35,753 bases of DNA from contig JAISOJ010000058.1 in the NCBI GenBank assembly GCA_031275735.1, positions 1-35,753 of the forward strand. The letters are read 5' to 3'. Shown piece after piece: positions 1 to 8,864 of this stretch (position 1 is its first letter; every line of letters starts with the position of its first letter). The notes under the pieces were generated by a model. That model was given only the letters and a program-made list of their open reading frames with translations. It was not told the origin of the DNA and ran no database searches. The stretch comes from Dysgonamonadaceae bacterium (GTDB lineage Bacteria > Bacteroidota > Bacteroidia > Bacteroidales > Azobacteroidaceae). Made by a program: the position numbers and the translations under genes.

Positions 1-124
1 ATTTGTCCGCAAATATTCAATTCTACAAGAGATAATCAAGCGAAAAAGACTATCTGCAAAATACTTTAAATATGCAAGTGAAAAGTAATCTATTTTAGTC
101 GGTCAGTAGTGATTTTTAAGTTTT

Positions 125-160
125 TAGAATTTGCAAGCGTAAAGGTACGAAAAAATTCTA
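125..160. other. Inverted repeat after the GH5 gene, possible weak terminator
   Basis: An 8-bp perfect inverted repeat (TAGAATTT at 125-132, AAATTCTA at 153-160) lies directly beyond the GH5 stop codon. In the direction of GH5 transcription it could fold into a hairpin with a 20-nt loop, followed by an A-rich rather than a U-rich tail, so it is not a classical intrinsic terminator. Bases 1-124 show no convincing gene. The loop also contains TACCTTTA on the minus strand, one base off the Bacteroidetes -7 consensus. Confidence 0.3.
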
Positions 161-1855
161 TTATTTATTCATGATTGCATCAATTGCATCGGGATATAGC
201 TGCTCGCCGGTATTTCGATTGAATAGCGCCATCGTTTTATCCCCGATAAAGCCGTTATCCCAATAAAACGGAGCTATTCCCGCATTTTTTGCCGAGGCGG
301 TAACGTAGCGCAAATAATTATTGCGCGATTTGCGATTATCGGCTCTTTGTTGGTCGTTTGCCAACGAAGTTGTCCGGATATTAGCTCCATACTCGCCCAA
401 AATTACCGGAATATTTTTATCTATGAAATGGGTTTTCATTTTACCGAATTGCTCGTCGGCATATTCTTCCTGCCCATATGATGATTTTCCGGGTCCGCTA
501 AATTCTTTTCCCCACAAATATTTAAAGTTATCGCCTGTTTCGCCGCAGAAATCCCAAGGGTCGTAGTAATGTATTTCTACGGTTAAACGATTGGCGACAT
601 TGTCCGACGGCATTTTCAAATACGCGACAGCATGGTCGATGTTTGTATTGTAGGCTTGTACGATTAAATTTCTCCAGGCATTTTTACCGCCGGTAGAACG
701 AACGGCATCCACAAACGTCTGGTTATACGATAACTGAACTTGAATATTTTCATCGGTAGGATTCCCGTATCCGGCATGGACTTCGTTTGTACCGGCAAAC
801 AAAAGACGTTCGTCGTAATGGCGGAAATAGACGGCGATTTGTTCCCAAAGGACTTTTTGCTTTTTGTTCACTTCCGTTTGCGCGGCGTAAGTGGGATTTT
901 CTTCCAACCATCCGCCGTCCCAATGAATATTCAGAATGGTGTACATATGATTGTCCACACAATAATCAACCACTTCTTTGACACGAGCCAACCAAGAGTC
1001 CTTAATTTTGTAAGTAGATGGATCTTCTATATAACCATTCCAGGCGCAAGGAATACGTATGGCGTTGAATCCGGCGGCTTTAACGGCATCAATCAATTGT
1101 TTGGACGCTTTCGGATTTCCCCAGGCCGTTTCGGAAGGAACGGCTTCATTGTATGCCTCCAAGGTATTACCTATATTCCAACCGTAATTCATTTGAGCGA
1201 CTAAAGGAACAGCATCGTTAGTCATTCCGGTTTTATCTGCCGGAATAGTCATGGACGCTCCCAATTGAATTACAGTCGCCTCCTCTGTCAAGGCGTCTTG
1301 AGTAAACGTAATTTTCCCTTCTCTCGATGTAGTGCCGTTATTGGCGGCAATGGTAAAACTTTGCTTATTGTTTGCGTAGCTTCCAACGCCAATCCAAGCG
1401 GCGGAAGCTTCGACCGTAAAATCGCCGGAGGCTTGTACCTCAATCGAAATGGTTTCTCCTTCCGGTTTTACTTCAACGGATTGGGGTGAAATAGATAGAA
1501 AAGCGTTTTTTTCTTGTGTAACTGCAATTGTCTTGGATAAAGAACCGGCAATTACGGTAAGCGTCGTATTGCGTACGGAAGAGGACGTATTCGCCAAAAC
1601 CGAAACATCCGCTTTCACTGTACCGCCGCTTTCGCCTGATTCGGGAAAAACACTGCACCAGGCGTCGCTAACAGTAATTGCCCACTTCGTACCGGCTTTA
1701 ATATGAATGACTTTGGTTTCCGCAGTGTTGGCAAAATGAAGCGTTTCTACAGAAACAAGCAGTTCAGTAGCCTGTTCCGGATTTTCACCGGAACAAGCTC
1801 CAACCAACAATATTATACAGGATATGGAAAATAATCGTATCCTAAAAGACTCCAT
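161..1855 (-). CDS. BACON-GH5 endo-beta-glucanase lipoprotein (probable GH5_4, endo-xyloglucanase type)
   Basis: 564 residues. The N-terminus is a lipoprotein signal peptide with lipobox LVGAC (Cys at about 21), so the enzyme is probably anchored to the outer membrane. Two tandem beta-sandwich modules at about 31-115 and 117-200 have the look of BACON domains, with paired WxxV/WI strands and a closing VTQE-like strand. The rest, from about residue 215, is a GH5 clan-A barrel beginning with GWNIGNTLEA, which is typical of subfamily 4. The proposed acid/base is E358 in GTNEVH and the nucleophile is E488 in ILGEYGA. Family knowledge: BACON-GH5_4 lipoproteins are the surface endo-xyloglucanases of Bacteroides xyloglucan loci. 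It is the last gene of a leftward cluster, 19 bp after the binding-protein gene. The GH5 call is firm; the subfamily and substrate are inferred. Confidence 0.88.
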   Translation of the reverse strand: MESFRIRLFSISCIILLVGACSGENPEQATELLVSVETLHFANTAETKVIHIKAGTKWAITVSDAWCSVFPESGESGGTVKADVSVLANTSSSVRNTTLTVIAGSLSKTIAVTQEKNAFLSISPQSVEVKPEGETISIEVQASGDFTVEASAAWIGVGSYANNKQSFTIAANNGTTSREGKITFTQDALTEEATVIQLGASMTIPADKTGMTNDAVPLVAQMNYGWNIGNTLEAYNEAVPSETAWGNPKASKQLIDAVKAAGFNAIRIPCAWNGYIEDPSTYKIKDSWLARVKEVVDYCVDNHMYTILNIHWDGGWLEENPTYAAQTEVNKKQKVLWEQIAVYFRHYDERLLFAGTNEVHAGYGNPTDENIQVQLSYNQTFVDAVRSTGGKNAWRNLIVQAYNTNIDHAVAYLKMPSDNVANRLTVEIHYYDPWDFCGETGDNFKYLWGKEFSGPGKSSYGQEEYADEQFGKMKTHFIDKNIPVILGEYGANIRTTSLANDQQRADNRKSRNNYLRYVTASAKNAGIAPFYWDNGFIGDKTMALFNRNTGEQLYPDAIDAIMNK

Positions 1856-1874
1856 TTTACGTAATCTGTTTATT

Positions 1875-3842
1875 TTATTGTTTTACATAATGAAAAATCA
1901 AGACTTCGTCACTGGTATCTCCGGCGGCAATCGAGTTAGTGACTCTTCCCAACCAGAATCCGTTTGAATCGATATTTCCGAGGTTACTTCCACCATGAGA
2001 AACAAAATACCAATCATATTCATTTCCGGTCAAAGACTTTGGATTAGTTGAACCCAGCCAGGCGGCAACCGTGCCGGTATAATCAACCAGCGGGATGTCA
2101 ATATTCAAAATATTGTTTACCGGATCAATTGTTACCGTTCCGGTAGCCGAATAAGGCGTCCCCTCTTTCATTTGATTTAATTCTACTTTCATTGTACTTC
2201 CTTCCATAAAGAATCGCAAGGTAGCGCTTTCTGCGACCTCCCTTACATCAGCGTCCCATACCCAACCATTACTGGTATAATCATCGCCAAATGTAGAGGA
2301 AGAAGTCCACCCGCCCGAAAAGTCCGGCGGGAAACCCACCCAGTCAACAAACCAGTTCACGTCCGGAGTAAATGTTTTTCCTGCCAACGCTTTTTTCCAA
2401 TCGTTCAACGGGTCGCTTCCCGTTCCGCCGCCGCTTTGGGGTTCTAATTTCCAAACCATATATTCCGGTTTTTCAGGATCGCGCACGCCTACCCACATTC
2501 CTGTAACTTTATTCGAAGCGTTTTTTTCTATTTTCACTATACGCCATTGGTTTTCGGCAGAGGTATTCAAATTTACCCAAGAACAGATATTGAACGCAGG
2601 GGTTACGCCGGTAAAAGTATAATACCCTTTTTCATCCAAGGTGTAAGTTCCGGTTTGTTCGACGCCGTCGGGCGCAACATAAATAACCGAATGATCGTCC
2701 GAATCCAAAGTCAGAGAAAAAGCGGCGTAAGTAGCCGGTATGCTTGCATCGAATCCGGTCCAGTCGGGATAATCTGCGACTGTATTCCAGGAGTTCATCA
2801 ACGAGCCGTCCAGATTTGCCCAGTTGAATGGAGTGGTCGGAGACAATACCCATTTGATGGAAGTGGATACGATTTGGCTTACGTCATTTTGCCAATTATC
2901 GGGGAGAGCCGGTTCCGGTTCTACCGTTTCGCCCGGTGTCCAATTATCCTTATATTCTTTGGAAATAAAGTTATAAACCAGCAAGCAAGGGTCTTCGCCG
3001 GATAATGCTTTGTCGCGAAGCACGCCTAATTGCATGGAGTTTTCGGTCAACGACAGAATTTTGATGTCTCCCCAGTTGACTACTACACCGTCGCGGTTGA
3101 TATCGTGCAAGGGCGTAGCATCGACCATTTTCATCGTATGGTTGTCCACATCAATCATATAGCTACCCTGTTCCCTTCCTCGGTCGGGAATGGTCAGGTG
3201 CTCGACGGTTACGTGCGCTCCTCCTTTCAAATCAAAGGTCATTGTGCCGAAATCAGCGGCGGCAAACAGCCATGAATTGCCTTTGTAATCGGGTTGCCAA
3301 TTCCAAGAATCGCCGTCGATGGTTTGGCCTTCCGTTACGGTCAGCCAGGAATCATCGACTCCGTAAAAAAACAGGGGGCCGACAAAATAACGGGAAACGG
3401 CGTCTGCATCCAGATCTAAATACCAGGTTTTTTCTTCTCCTGCGCCGCCGGCCAATAGTATCCACAACGGGTCGCTGATAAATTCGGCATACATATTGTC
3501 GATATGGAATGTAACCGGTTCGCCGTAAACAATTCCGCCGCGAGTTTCTACCCCAAATTGTACTTCATAATCGCCGGCAAACGGAATTTTAAGCGTTACT
3601 GTTTGTTCCTGGCTTCTACCTTGCGGGTGATTCCAAAGGGGAGTATATTGACTGCCCATCAAATTTTTTAAATATACGATATTGGGGTTTGCGGCGTCGT
3701 GTTCAATCTTGAAGGCAATACCTTCTACCAGGTCTTCGGGAGCAACGTTTGCTTCTCCTATACTAATTTCATCAGGAGAGCAGGAAGTCATCCATGAGAT
3801 TCCCCAAAACAGTAAAACGAATAATTTAAATATCTTGTTCAT
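1875..3842 (-). CDS. Surface glycan-binding lipoprotein (SGBP-like) of the polysaccharide utilization locus
   Basis: 655 residues with a signal peptide and lipobox WMTSC (Cys at about 21), so an outer-membrane lipoprotein. Residues about 40-120 resemble an Ig/PKD-like fold. Three Trp-rich segments follow at about 135-310, 325-475 and 485-655, the first two opening with similar phrases (KTWYLDLD, IKWVLSP). I see no catalytic signature. Exposed aromatics (WNWQPDY, WFVDWVGF, WVWD) would suit platforms for binding sugar chains. Its position directly after SusD (25-bp gap) and before the surface GH5 is where SGBP-B proteins sit in xyloglucan and other PULs. The role is inferred from architecture and location; the domains were not matched to a named family. 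Confidence 0.72.
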   Translation of the reverse strand: MNKIFKLFVLLFWGISWMTSCSPDEISIGEANVAPEDLVEGIAFKIEHDAANPNIVYLKNLMGSQYTPLWNHPQGRSQEQTVTLKIPFAGDYEVQFGVETRGGIVYGEPVTFHIDNMYAEFISDPLWILLAGGAGEEKTWYLDLDADAVSRYFVGPLFFYGVDDSWLTVTEGQTIDGDSWNWQPDYKGNSWLFAAADFGTMTFDLKGGAHVTVEHLTIPDRGREQGSYMIDVDNHTMKMVDATPLHDINRDGVVVNWGDIKILSLTENSMQLGVLRDKALSGEDPCLLVYNFISKEYKDNWTPGETVEPEPALPDNWQNDVSQIVSTSIKWVLSPTTPFNWANLDGSLMNSWNTVADYPDWTGFDASIPATYAAFSLTLDSDDHSVIYVAPDGVEQTGTYTLDEKGYYTFTGVTPAFNICSWVNLNTSAENQWRIVKIEKNASNKVTGMWVGVRDPEKPEYMVWKLEPQSGGGTGSDPLNDWKKALAGKTFTPDVNWFVDWVGFPPDFSGGWTSSSTFGDDYTSNGWVWDADVREVAESATLRFFMEGSTMKVELNQMKEGTPYSATGTVTIDPVNNILNIDIPLVDYTGTVAAWLGSTNPKSLTGNEYDWYFVSHGGSNLGNIDSNGFWLGRVTNSIAAGDTSDEVLIFHYVKQ

Positions 3843-3867
3843 AATCTTCTATTTTTTACAGTTAATT

Positions 3868-5490
3868 TTATTCCCATCCCGGATTTTGTATTAGAACACC
3901 TTTGGAAAGGGTTATTTGAGTAGCAGGGATTTGCATAAATCCTCGTGTTTTCCTGATTTTTTCAGCGCTGATGACGACTTGATCCGCTTCGCCTCCGCTC
4001 AATACATTTTGAGTTTGAGCTATCGTAGAAGCAGTTTTATCCAAGCCTTGACGAAGTAAATCCCAGTAACGAAGTCCTTCGAATGCAAATTCAAAGCGGC
4101 GTTCTTTTTGGATGTTTTCCACGGTGGCCGGCAGGGGTGTCAATCCGGCTCTTCCACGTACCGCGTCGAAATAGGCTTGAGCATTACTCGAACCTAATTC
4201 TGCCGCCATCAGCAAAACATCGGCATATCGTATTACCACAAAGTCCTGATCTTGCGAATCCTGGAAATTTTGTTCCCCGCCTGTATCCGAAGTACCGTCG
4301 GGAAAACAAGTGGGTGTATATTTTTTATTGCTGTATCCTGTATATTCGCGTTGATCTTTGATATCATACGTTGCTTCAATTCCTTCACTTTTAATATCAA
4401 TGATGGAAGCGGTTTTCCGCTTGTCGGCATTATCAAAGGCATTTACCAGCGCCGGATTTACCGTACAGGCGCCCCAGCCTTTTCCGTAAGGCGCCCAGTT
4501 GGTGTTGCGCATTCCCATCATTACCAGCCAGCGGTTACCATCCAGGTTGCCGTTATAATCTTGCGTACTGTTGAACTTTTGTGCAAAGACGGTTTCCTTG
4601 TTTCCCATACCGGCGTATCCCGATTTATCTAAAGTATTATTTTCTTCGATGGGTACATAGCTTGATGCCGGCCAAAGGGACTTATATTCTTCAACCAATC
4701 CGAACTCTTTGCTGTCGATAACGTCCTCCAATGCAGCCAGGACTTCCGCTTTGGTTATGCCCAAGTCGTCTTTAGCATAATAGCCGGTGTAGAATAAATA
4801 AACTCTGGCCAACATTGCTTCGGCGGCATAGCGAGTTACACGACCATCGTTAGTTGCCGCATTGGATTTCGGGTAAGCGTTTGCCGGAATATTGCCGGCG
4901 GCAAATTTCAAATCTTCCACGATTAGTTTGTATACGTCCGCCGGATCCGCTTGAGGTACATTATCCGTAGTTGGAACAATAATCAGCGGGATCTTCTCGA
5001 ACAACCGCACCAAGTCGAAATAGAGGATAGCCCGCAAAAAACGGGTTTCTCCTTCGATGCGGGGACGGGCGCTTTCGTCTTTAGAAAAATCGGTTCCGTC
5101 CAATTTGCCGATTAAAGTATTGCAACGGAAAATGCCCGCATAATAATCGCCCCATGTTCCATTGAAAATATTGTTGTGCGAGGGCGATTGACTGATGTCG
5201 AAACGGTCTAAAACCTGATAATCGCGAGTATCGGCGAATCCGGTTGCTCCGAAACATTCGTCGGAGAGGACTTCCGATGTAACGTAGAAAGCCATGTTAC
5301 CATTTGAAGTTGTTCGCTGGTATCCGTCGTAACATCCGATCAAAGCCATCTCCGCATCGGCTACCGTTCGGTAGAAGTTCTTATCCAATACCTGCGTCAT
5401 TGGTACCGAATCCAGGAAGCTATCTAAACAGGAGGTCATTCCCATTCCTGCTACCCAGAGTATAATTGTATATAATTTGAATTTGTTCAT
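3868..5490 (-). CDS. SusD/RagB-family outer-membrane glycan-binding lipoprotein
   Basis: 540 residues with a lipoprotein signal (lipobox GMTSC, Cys at about 21) followed by the typical SusD opening of a short LDSFLDS stretch and a helical TPR-like N-terminal half. The C-terminal part contains the classic SusD phrases VVIRYADVLLMAAE, RGRAGL and ERRFEFAFEGLRYWDLLR, and the protein ends with a short PGWE tail. SusD lids the SusC transporter and helps bind the oligosaccharide on the cell surface. The gene follows susC after 137 bp that are largely filled by an 8-bp tandem repeat. Length and motifs are normal for the family. The sugar bound cannot be read from sequence alone. Confidence 0.95.
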   Translation of the reverse strand: MNKFKLYTIILWVAGMGMTSCLDSFLDSVPMTQVLDKNFYRTVADAEMALIGCYDGYQRTTSNGNMAFYVTSEVLSDECFGATGFADTRDYQVLDRFDISQSPSHNNIFNGTWGDYYAGIFRCNTLIGKLDGTDFSKDESARPRIEGETRFLRAILYFDLVRLFEKIPLIIVPTTDNVPQADPADVYKLIVEDLKFAAGNIPANAYPKSNAATNDGRVTRYAAEAMLARVYLFYTGYYAKDDLGITKAEVLAALEDVIDSKEFGLVEEYKSLWPASSYVPIEENNTLDKSGYAGMGNKETVFAQKFNSTQDYNGNLDGNRWLVMMGMRNTNWAPYGKGWGACTVNPALVNAFDNADKRKTASIIDIKSEGIEATYDIKDQREYTGYSNKKYTPTCFPDGTSDTGGEQNFQDSQDQDFVVIRYADVLLMAAELGSSNAQAYFDAVRGRAGLTPLPATVENIQKERRFEFAFEGLRYWDLLRQGLDKTASTIAQTQNVLSGGEADQVVISAEKIRKTRGFMQIPATQITLSKGVLIQNPGWE

Positions 5491-5533
5491 AATTGCTTTA
5501 ATTTTATATAGATTAATCTTGTTTATGTCAACT

Positions 5534-5629
5534 CGTTTACTTGTTTACTTGTTTACTCGTTTACTTGTTTACTCGTTTACTCGTTTACTCGTTTACTTGT
5601 TTACTCGTTTACTTGTTTACTCGTTTACT
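5534..5629. repeat. 12-unit tandem array of an 8-bp repeat (YGTTTACT) between susC and susD
   Basis: Twelve consecutive octamers, each CGTTTACT or TGTTTACT, run without interruption for 96 bp. Every unit differs only at its first base (C or T). The final unit abuts and supplies two bases of the susC stop codon, so the array occupies most of the susC-susD intergenic space. On the coding (minus) strand it reads as AGTAAACR units. Such perfect short tandem repeats are prone to copy-number change by slippage. Here that would change the spacing and mRNA structure ahead of susD without altering a protein. It is far too short in unit length and lacks spacers to be a CRISPR array. Confidence 0.95.
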
Positions 5630-8600
5630 AAAATTTGAGATTTACGCCGAATAAGAATGTTTGGGGTCTTGGGTAGTATCCCAAATCTACACCTGAAACC
5701 CAACCATCTGTTCCATAACCGATTTCAGGATCCATGCCGTCGTATTTAGTAAAGGTGAAAGCATTTTGGATTTGCCCATAAAGCCGTACCTGACTTAAAT
5801 ATTTACAATTGATTAATTTTGCAAAATCGTAACCCAAAGTAATATTGCTGATTTTCAAATAATCGCCGTCTTGCAGGTACAAATCGGAGAATTGCCAGTT
5901 AATGTTCGTATCCGTCACGCGAGGAATACGATTGGAAGTTCCTTCTCCCGTCCATCGTCCCAAAACAGCCGTTGTATAGTTCGACCGCTTATTCGTCTGG
6001 TTGCGATACGCTTGAACAATTTTGTTGCCGACAGCGCCGTAAGCATTCACCGAGAAGTCAAATCCCTTGTAATCCAATCCTATATTAAAACCATAGGTAA
6101 AATCCGGTATTCCGTTACCCAAGTCTGTTTTGTCGTCGGCATTGATTATACCGTCTTTTTTTATATCCACGTATTTCACATCGCCCGGTTTGACGTCCGG
6201 TTGAAGAATGCCGTTTCCGTCTGCTTTCCATGCATCAATATCGGCTTGGCTTTGAAAGATTCCGGCGGTTTTATATCCCCAAAAATATCCGATGGCGTGG
6301 CCGTCTTGTGCGCGGTAAAATTCTTCGGAATTATCGTACAACATATTAATTAGTCCATGAATTATTCCGTCGTCGGTAGGGATTTCTCCCACCACATTTT
6401 TGTTATAAGCGCCATTCACTCCTACGTGATAATTTACTTGTCCGATGCGGTCGTTCCAATTGAAAGCCATTTCTATCCCTGTATTTTTCACATTACCGCC
6501 ATTGATAACAGGTGGGTTTGCGCCGCCTGTTGCCAGAATAGGGGCCACAACCAACCAGTCTTTAGTTGTTTTGATATAAAAGTCAAGGTTGACGTCCAAA
6601 CGTTTGAAAAAACGGGCATCGAAACCGATGTCGGTTTGTTCGGAAGTTTCCCATTTTACATTCGGATTCGACAAACGGTTCGGATAAGCGCCGGGCACAT
6701 TTATTTTATTTGTGCCAAACACATAAAATGCCGCCGCATTCTCTGCATCATAAGCGGTGGAGGTATTGATCGGCGAAGTATACTGGAAATCGTCGATATT
6801 TTGATTTCCGATTTGTCCCCAGCTTGCCCGTATTTTCAGATAATCCAAAAACGATTGAGTTGCTTCCATAAAATCTTCGCTTGTCATTACCCAACCGGCC
6901 GAAAAAGACGGGAAGGCTCCTGCGCGATGTCCCTGAGCAAATTTGGAAGAACTATCGATTCGTACAGTTGTATTGAACAGGTATTTTTCCCTGTAATTAT
7001 AACCGATACGTCCGAAATAAGAAACGCGGCGATATTTATTTTCCGGACTCCCGTTTACATAGCGGGTTTCGATGATACTTGTCCCATCGTCGCTGAAATG
7101 GGCTTGTCCGGTGGTATTGTCCAGATACGCATGAGCAAAATCATCAAATTGGGCAAGCAAATTCCAGTTGGAAGCGCCTACGTAAGTTCCCTGGTAACGA
7201 ACAGCTTCCATACCCAGTAGAGCGGAGAAAGCATGTGTTTCGTTTAAGTTGAAATCGTAGCTTGCCGTATTGGTCCAGGTCATTGTATGACCTTTACTCA
7301 TGTTCTGGTTGACGGTGGTATGGTCTTCGTTGTAGGAATAAATCGAGAAACGATAAAGCGGCGTATAACTTCTGTATTCGCCGGCATAGTAATCCATTCC
7401 GAATATGGTTTTCAGTTTCAGGTTTTTCAGCGGTTGCCATTCGGCATATACATCCGCCAACAGTTTCTGGTTATCATTGGCATTGTTTGTACTGGTCATC
7501 ATCAAACCATAGGGATTACCGTCCCCATTGTACCAAGGCGAATTGCTTGTGTCATTAAACGGGCTTTCGTATAGGTTGTTATCGCTGTAAGCAGGAGAAA
7601 GCGGAGAAGTCGCGAATGCTCCCCGTAGCGTGTTATTGTACTGATTTCCTACGCTGATACCCGTATTCCGGATGTAATTGAAGTTCAAATGTTGTCCTAC
7701 TTTCAACGCATCGCCGTACAATTTATGTTCGGTGTTGATACGGAATCCATAACGTTCGTAATTGGAAACATCCCGTCCTCCTACAATACCTTCTTGATTC
7801 GTATAGTTCAATGAAAGCGCATAAACCGAAGATTCGGAGCCGCCGTTAATGTTTAGCGAATAGTTCTCTGTTTTTGCATCATCTTTGAGCATGAGGTTCA
7901 TCCAGTCCGTATCGGCCAGCCCTTCCATAGCGTCGAAATCGCTAAAAGCCGAACCGGAGTTCAAAGCCTGTTCGTTCATGATAATTTTGTACTCTTCAGC
8001 GTTCAACATTTGGGCTTTGCGAGCAGCTTTTTGAACCCCGTAATAAGCATCGAAAGAAACCTTACTTTTTCCTTTTGTACCCTGCTTGGTTGTTATTAAA
8101 ACGACTCCATTGGCCCCTTGTGCACCGTAGATTGCCGCCGAAGCAGCATCTTTCAGTACGTCAATCTGTTGAATATCAGCAGCATTCAGTACGCTGATAT
8201 CCCCTTCAATGCCATCGATGATATAGAGGGGTTCGAAACTGTGGACGGTGCCCAATCCCCGGACCACTACTTTCATCGCCGAACCCGGTTGTCCGGAGGT
8301 TGCCGCCATTTGAACGCCCGGCATTTGTCCTTGTAATGCCTGCAAGGGACTTAGCGTATTCATTTTTACCAAATCGCCGCCCTTTACCTGAACCGTTGCG
8401 CCGGTATTCAGTTTTTTCTTTTGCATGGCATATCCGATAGCGATTACTTCGTCCAAAAAGTTCAACTCTTCTTCGAGGACAATATTAAATACGCTTGTTT
8501 GTCCGACATCCAATGTCTGTGGTTTAAATCCGATAAAAGAGATTTCAATTGTTGCGTTTTCTTTTACCGTTAAAGTAAATTTCCCATTGATATCCGTCAC

Positions 8601-8798
8601 TGTTCCGTTTGTAGCGCCTTTCTCTATTACGGAAGCCCCGAAAAGCGGGTCGCCTGTAATATCCGATACAACGCCTGAAATTTGACGATTCGACTGAGCG
8701 TAAAGCCCGGTAAGCGGGAATAGGCCAATAACAAGTATCAGGCATATTCTCCGTAAGCATTTTTTTTGCTTCGATAATAGTCTCATGTTTACATCCAT
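5628..8798 (-). CDS. SusC/RagA-family TonB-dependent outer-membrane oligosaccharide transporter
   Basis: 1056 residues. It has an N-terminal signal peptide ending near GLYAQ (about 35), then a carboxypeptidase-regulatory-like beta-sandwich (about 40-115, ISGVVSDITGDPLFGASV). The SusC-type plug follows at about 120-245, with the family phrases VRGLGTV, PLYIIDG and DVLKDAASAAIYGAQGANGV. The remainder is a long beta-barrel ending in GVNLKF with a terminal Phe, as outer-membrane barrels usually do. It imports oligosaccharides using TonB-ExbBD energy together with the SusD protein encoded next. A second ATG lies four codons inside (8786). The gene follows the GH31 gene by 66 bp with no clear promoter between, which suggests cotranscription. 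Confidence 0.96.
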   Translation of the reverse strand: MDVNMRLLSKQKKCLRRICLILVIGLFPLTGLYAQSNRQISGVVSDITGDPLFGASVIEKGATNGTVTDINGKFTLTVKENATIEISFIGFKPQTLDVGQTSVFNIVLEEELNFLDEVIAIGYAMQKKKLNTGATVQVKGGDLVKMNTLSPLQALQGQMPGVQMAATSGQPGSAMKVVVRGLGTVHSFEPLYIIDGIEGDISVLNAADIQQIDVLKDAASAAIYGAQGANGVVLITTKQGTKGKSKVSFDAYYGVQKAARKAQMLNAEEYKIIMNEQALNSGSAFSDFDAMEGLADTDWMNLMLKDDAKTENYSLNINGGSESSVYALSLNYTNQEGIVGGRDVSNYERYGFRINTEHKLYGDALKVGQHLNFNYIRNTGISVGNQYNNTLRGAFATSPLSPAYSDNNLYESPFNDTSNSPWYNGDGNPYGLMMTSTNNANDNQKLLADVYAEWQPLKNLKLKTIFGMDYYAGEYRSYTPLYRFSIYSYNEDHTTVNQNMSKGHTMTWTNTASYDFNLNETHAFSALLGMEAVRYQGTYVGASNWNLLAQFDDFAHAYLDNTTGQAHFSDDGTSIIETRYVNGSPENKYRRVSYFGRIGYNYREKYLFNTTVRIDSSSKFAQGHRAGAFPSFSAGWVMTSEDFMEATQSFLDYLKIRASWGQIGNQNIDDFQYTSPINTSTAYDAENAAAFYVFGTNKINVPGAYPNRLSNPNVKWETSEQTDIGFDARFFKRLDVNLDFYIKTTKDWLVVAPILATGGANPPVINGGNVKNTGIEMAFNWNDRIGQVNYHVGVNGAYNKNVVGEIPTDDGIIHGLINMLYDNSEEFYRAQDGHAIGYFWGYKTAGIFQSQADIDAWKADGNGILQPDVKPGDVKYVDIKKDGIINADDKTDLGNGIPDFTYGFNIGLDYKGFDFSVNAYGAVGNKIVQAYRNQTNKRSNYTTAVLGRWTGEGTSNRIPRVTDTNINWQFSDLYLQDGDYLKISNITLGYDFAKLINCKYLSQVRLYGQIQNAFTFTKYDGMDPEIGYGTDGWVSGVDLGYYPRPQTFLFGVNLKF

Positions 8799-8864
8799 TT
8801 GTTAATAGTATTTAATAATTTAAAGTAAATAATTGTTAATAATTTTCAACTGTTTTATGTTTTT

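Noticed and set aside
5534-5629. CRISPR-like array
   Set aside because: The repeat unit is only 8 bp with no spacers and no cas genes nearby, so it is a simple tandem repeat.
6357-7220. Long plus-strand open frame opposite susC
   Set aside because: It is antisense to a well-supported transporter gene and its product has no recognisable motif; the same holds for frames opposite the HTCS at 12448-13182 and 14929-15645.
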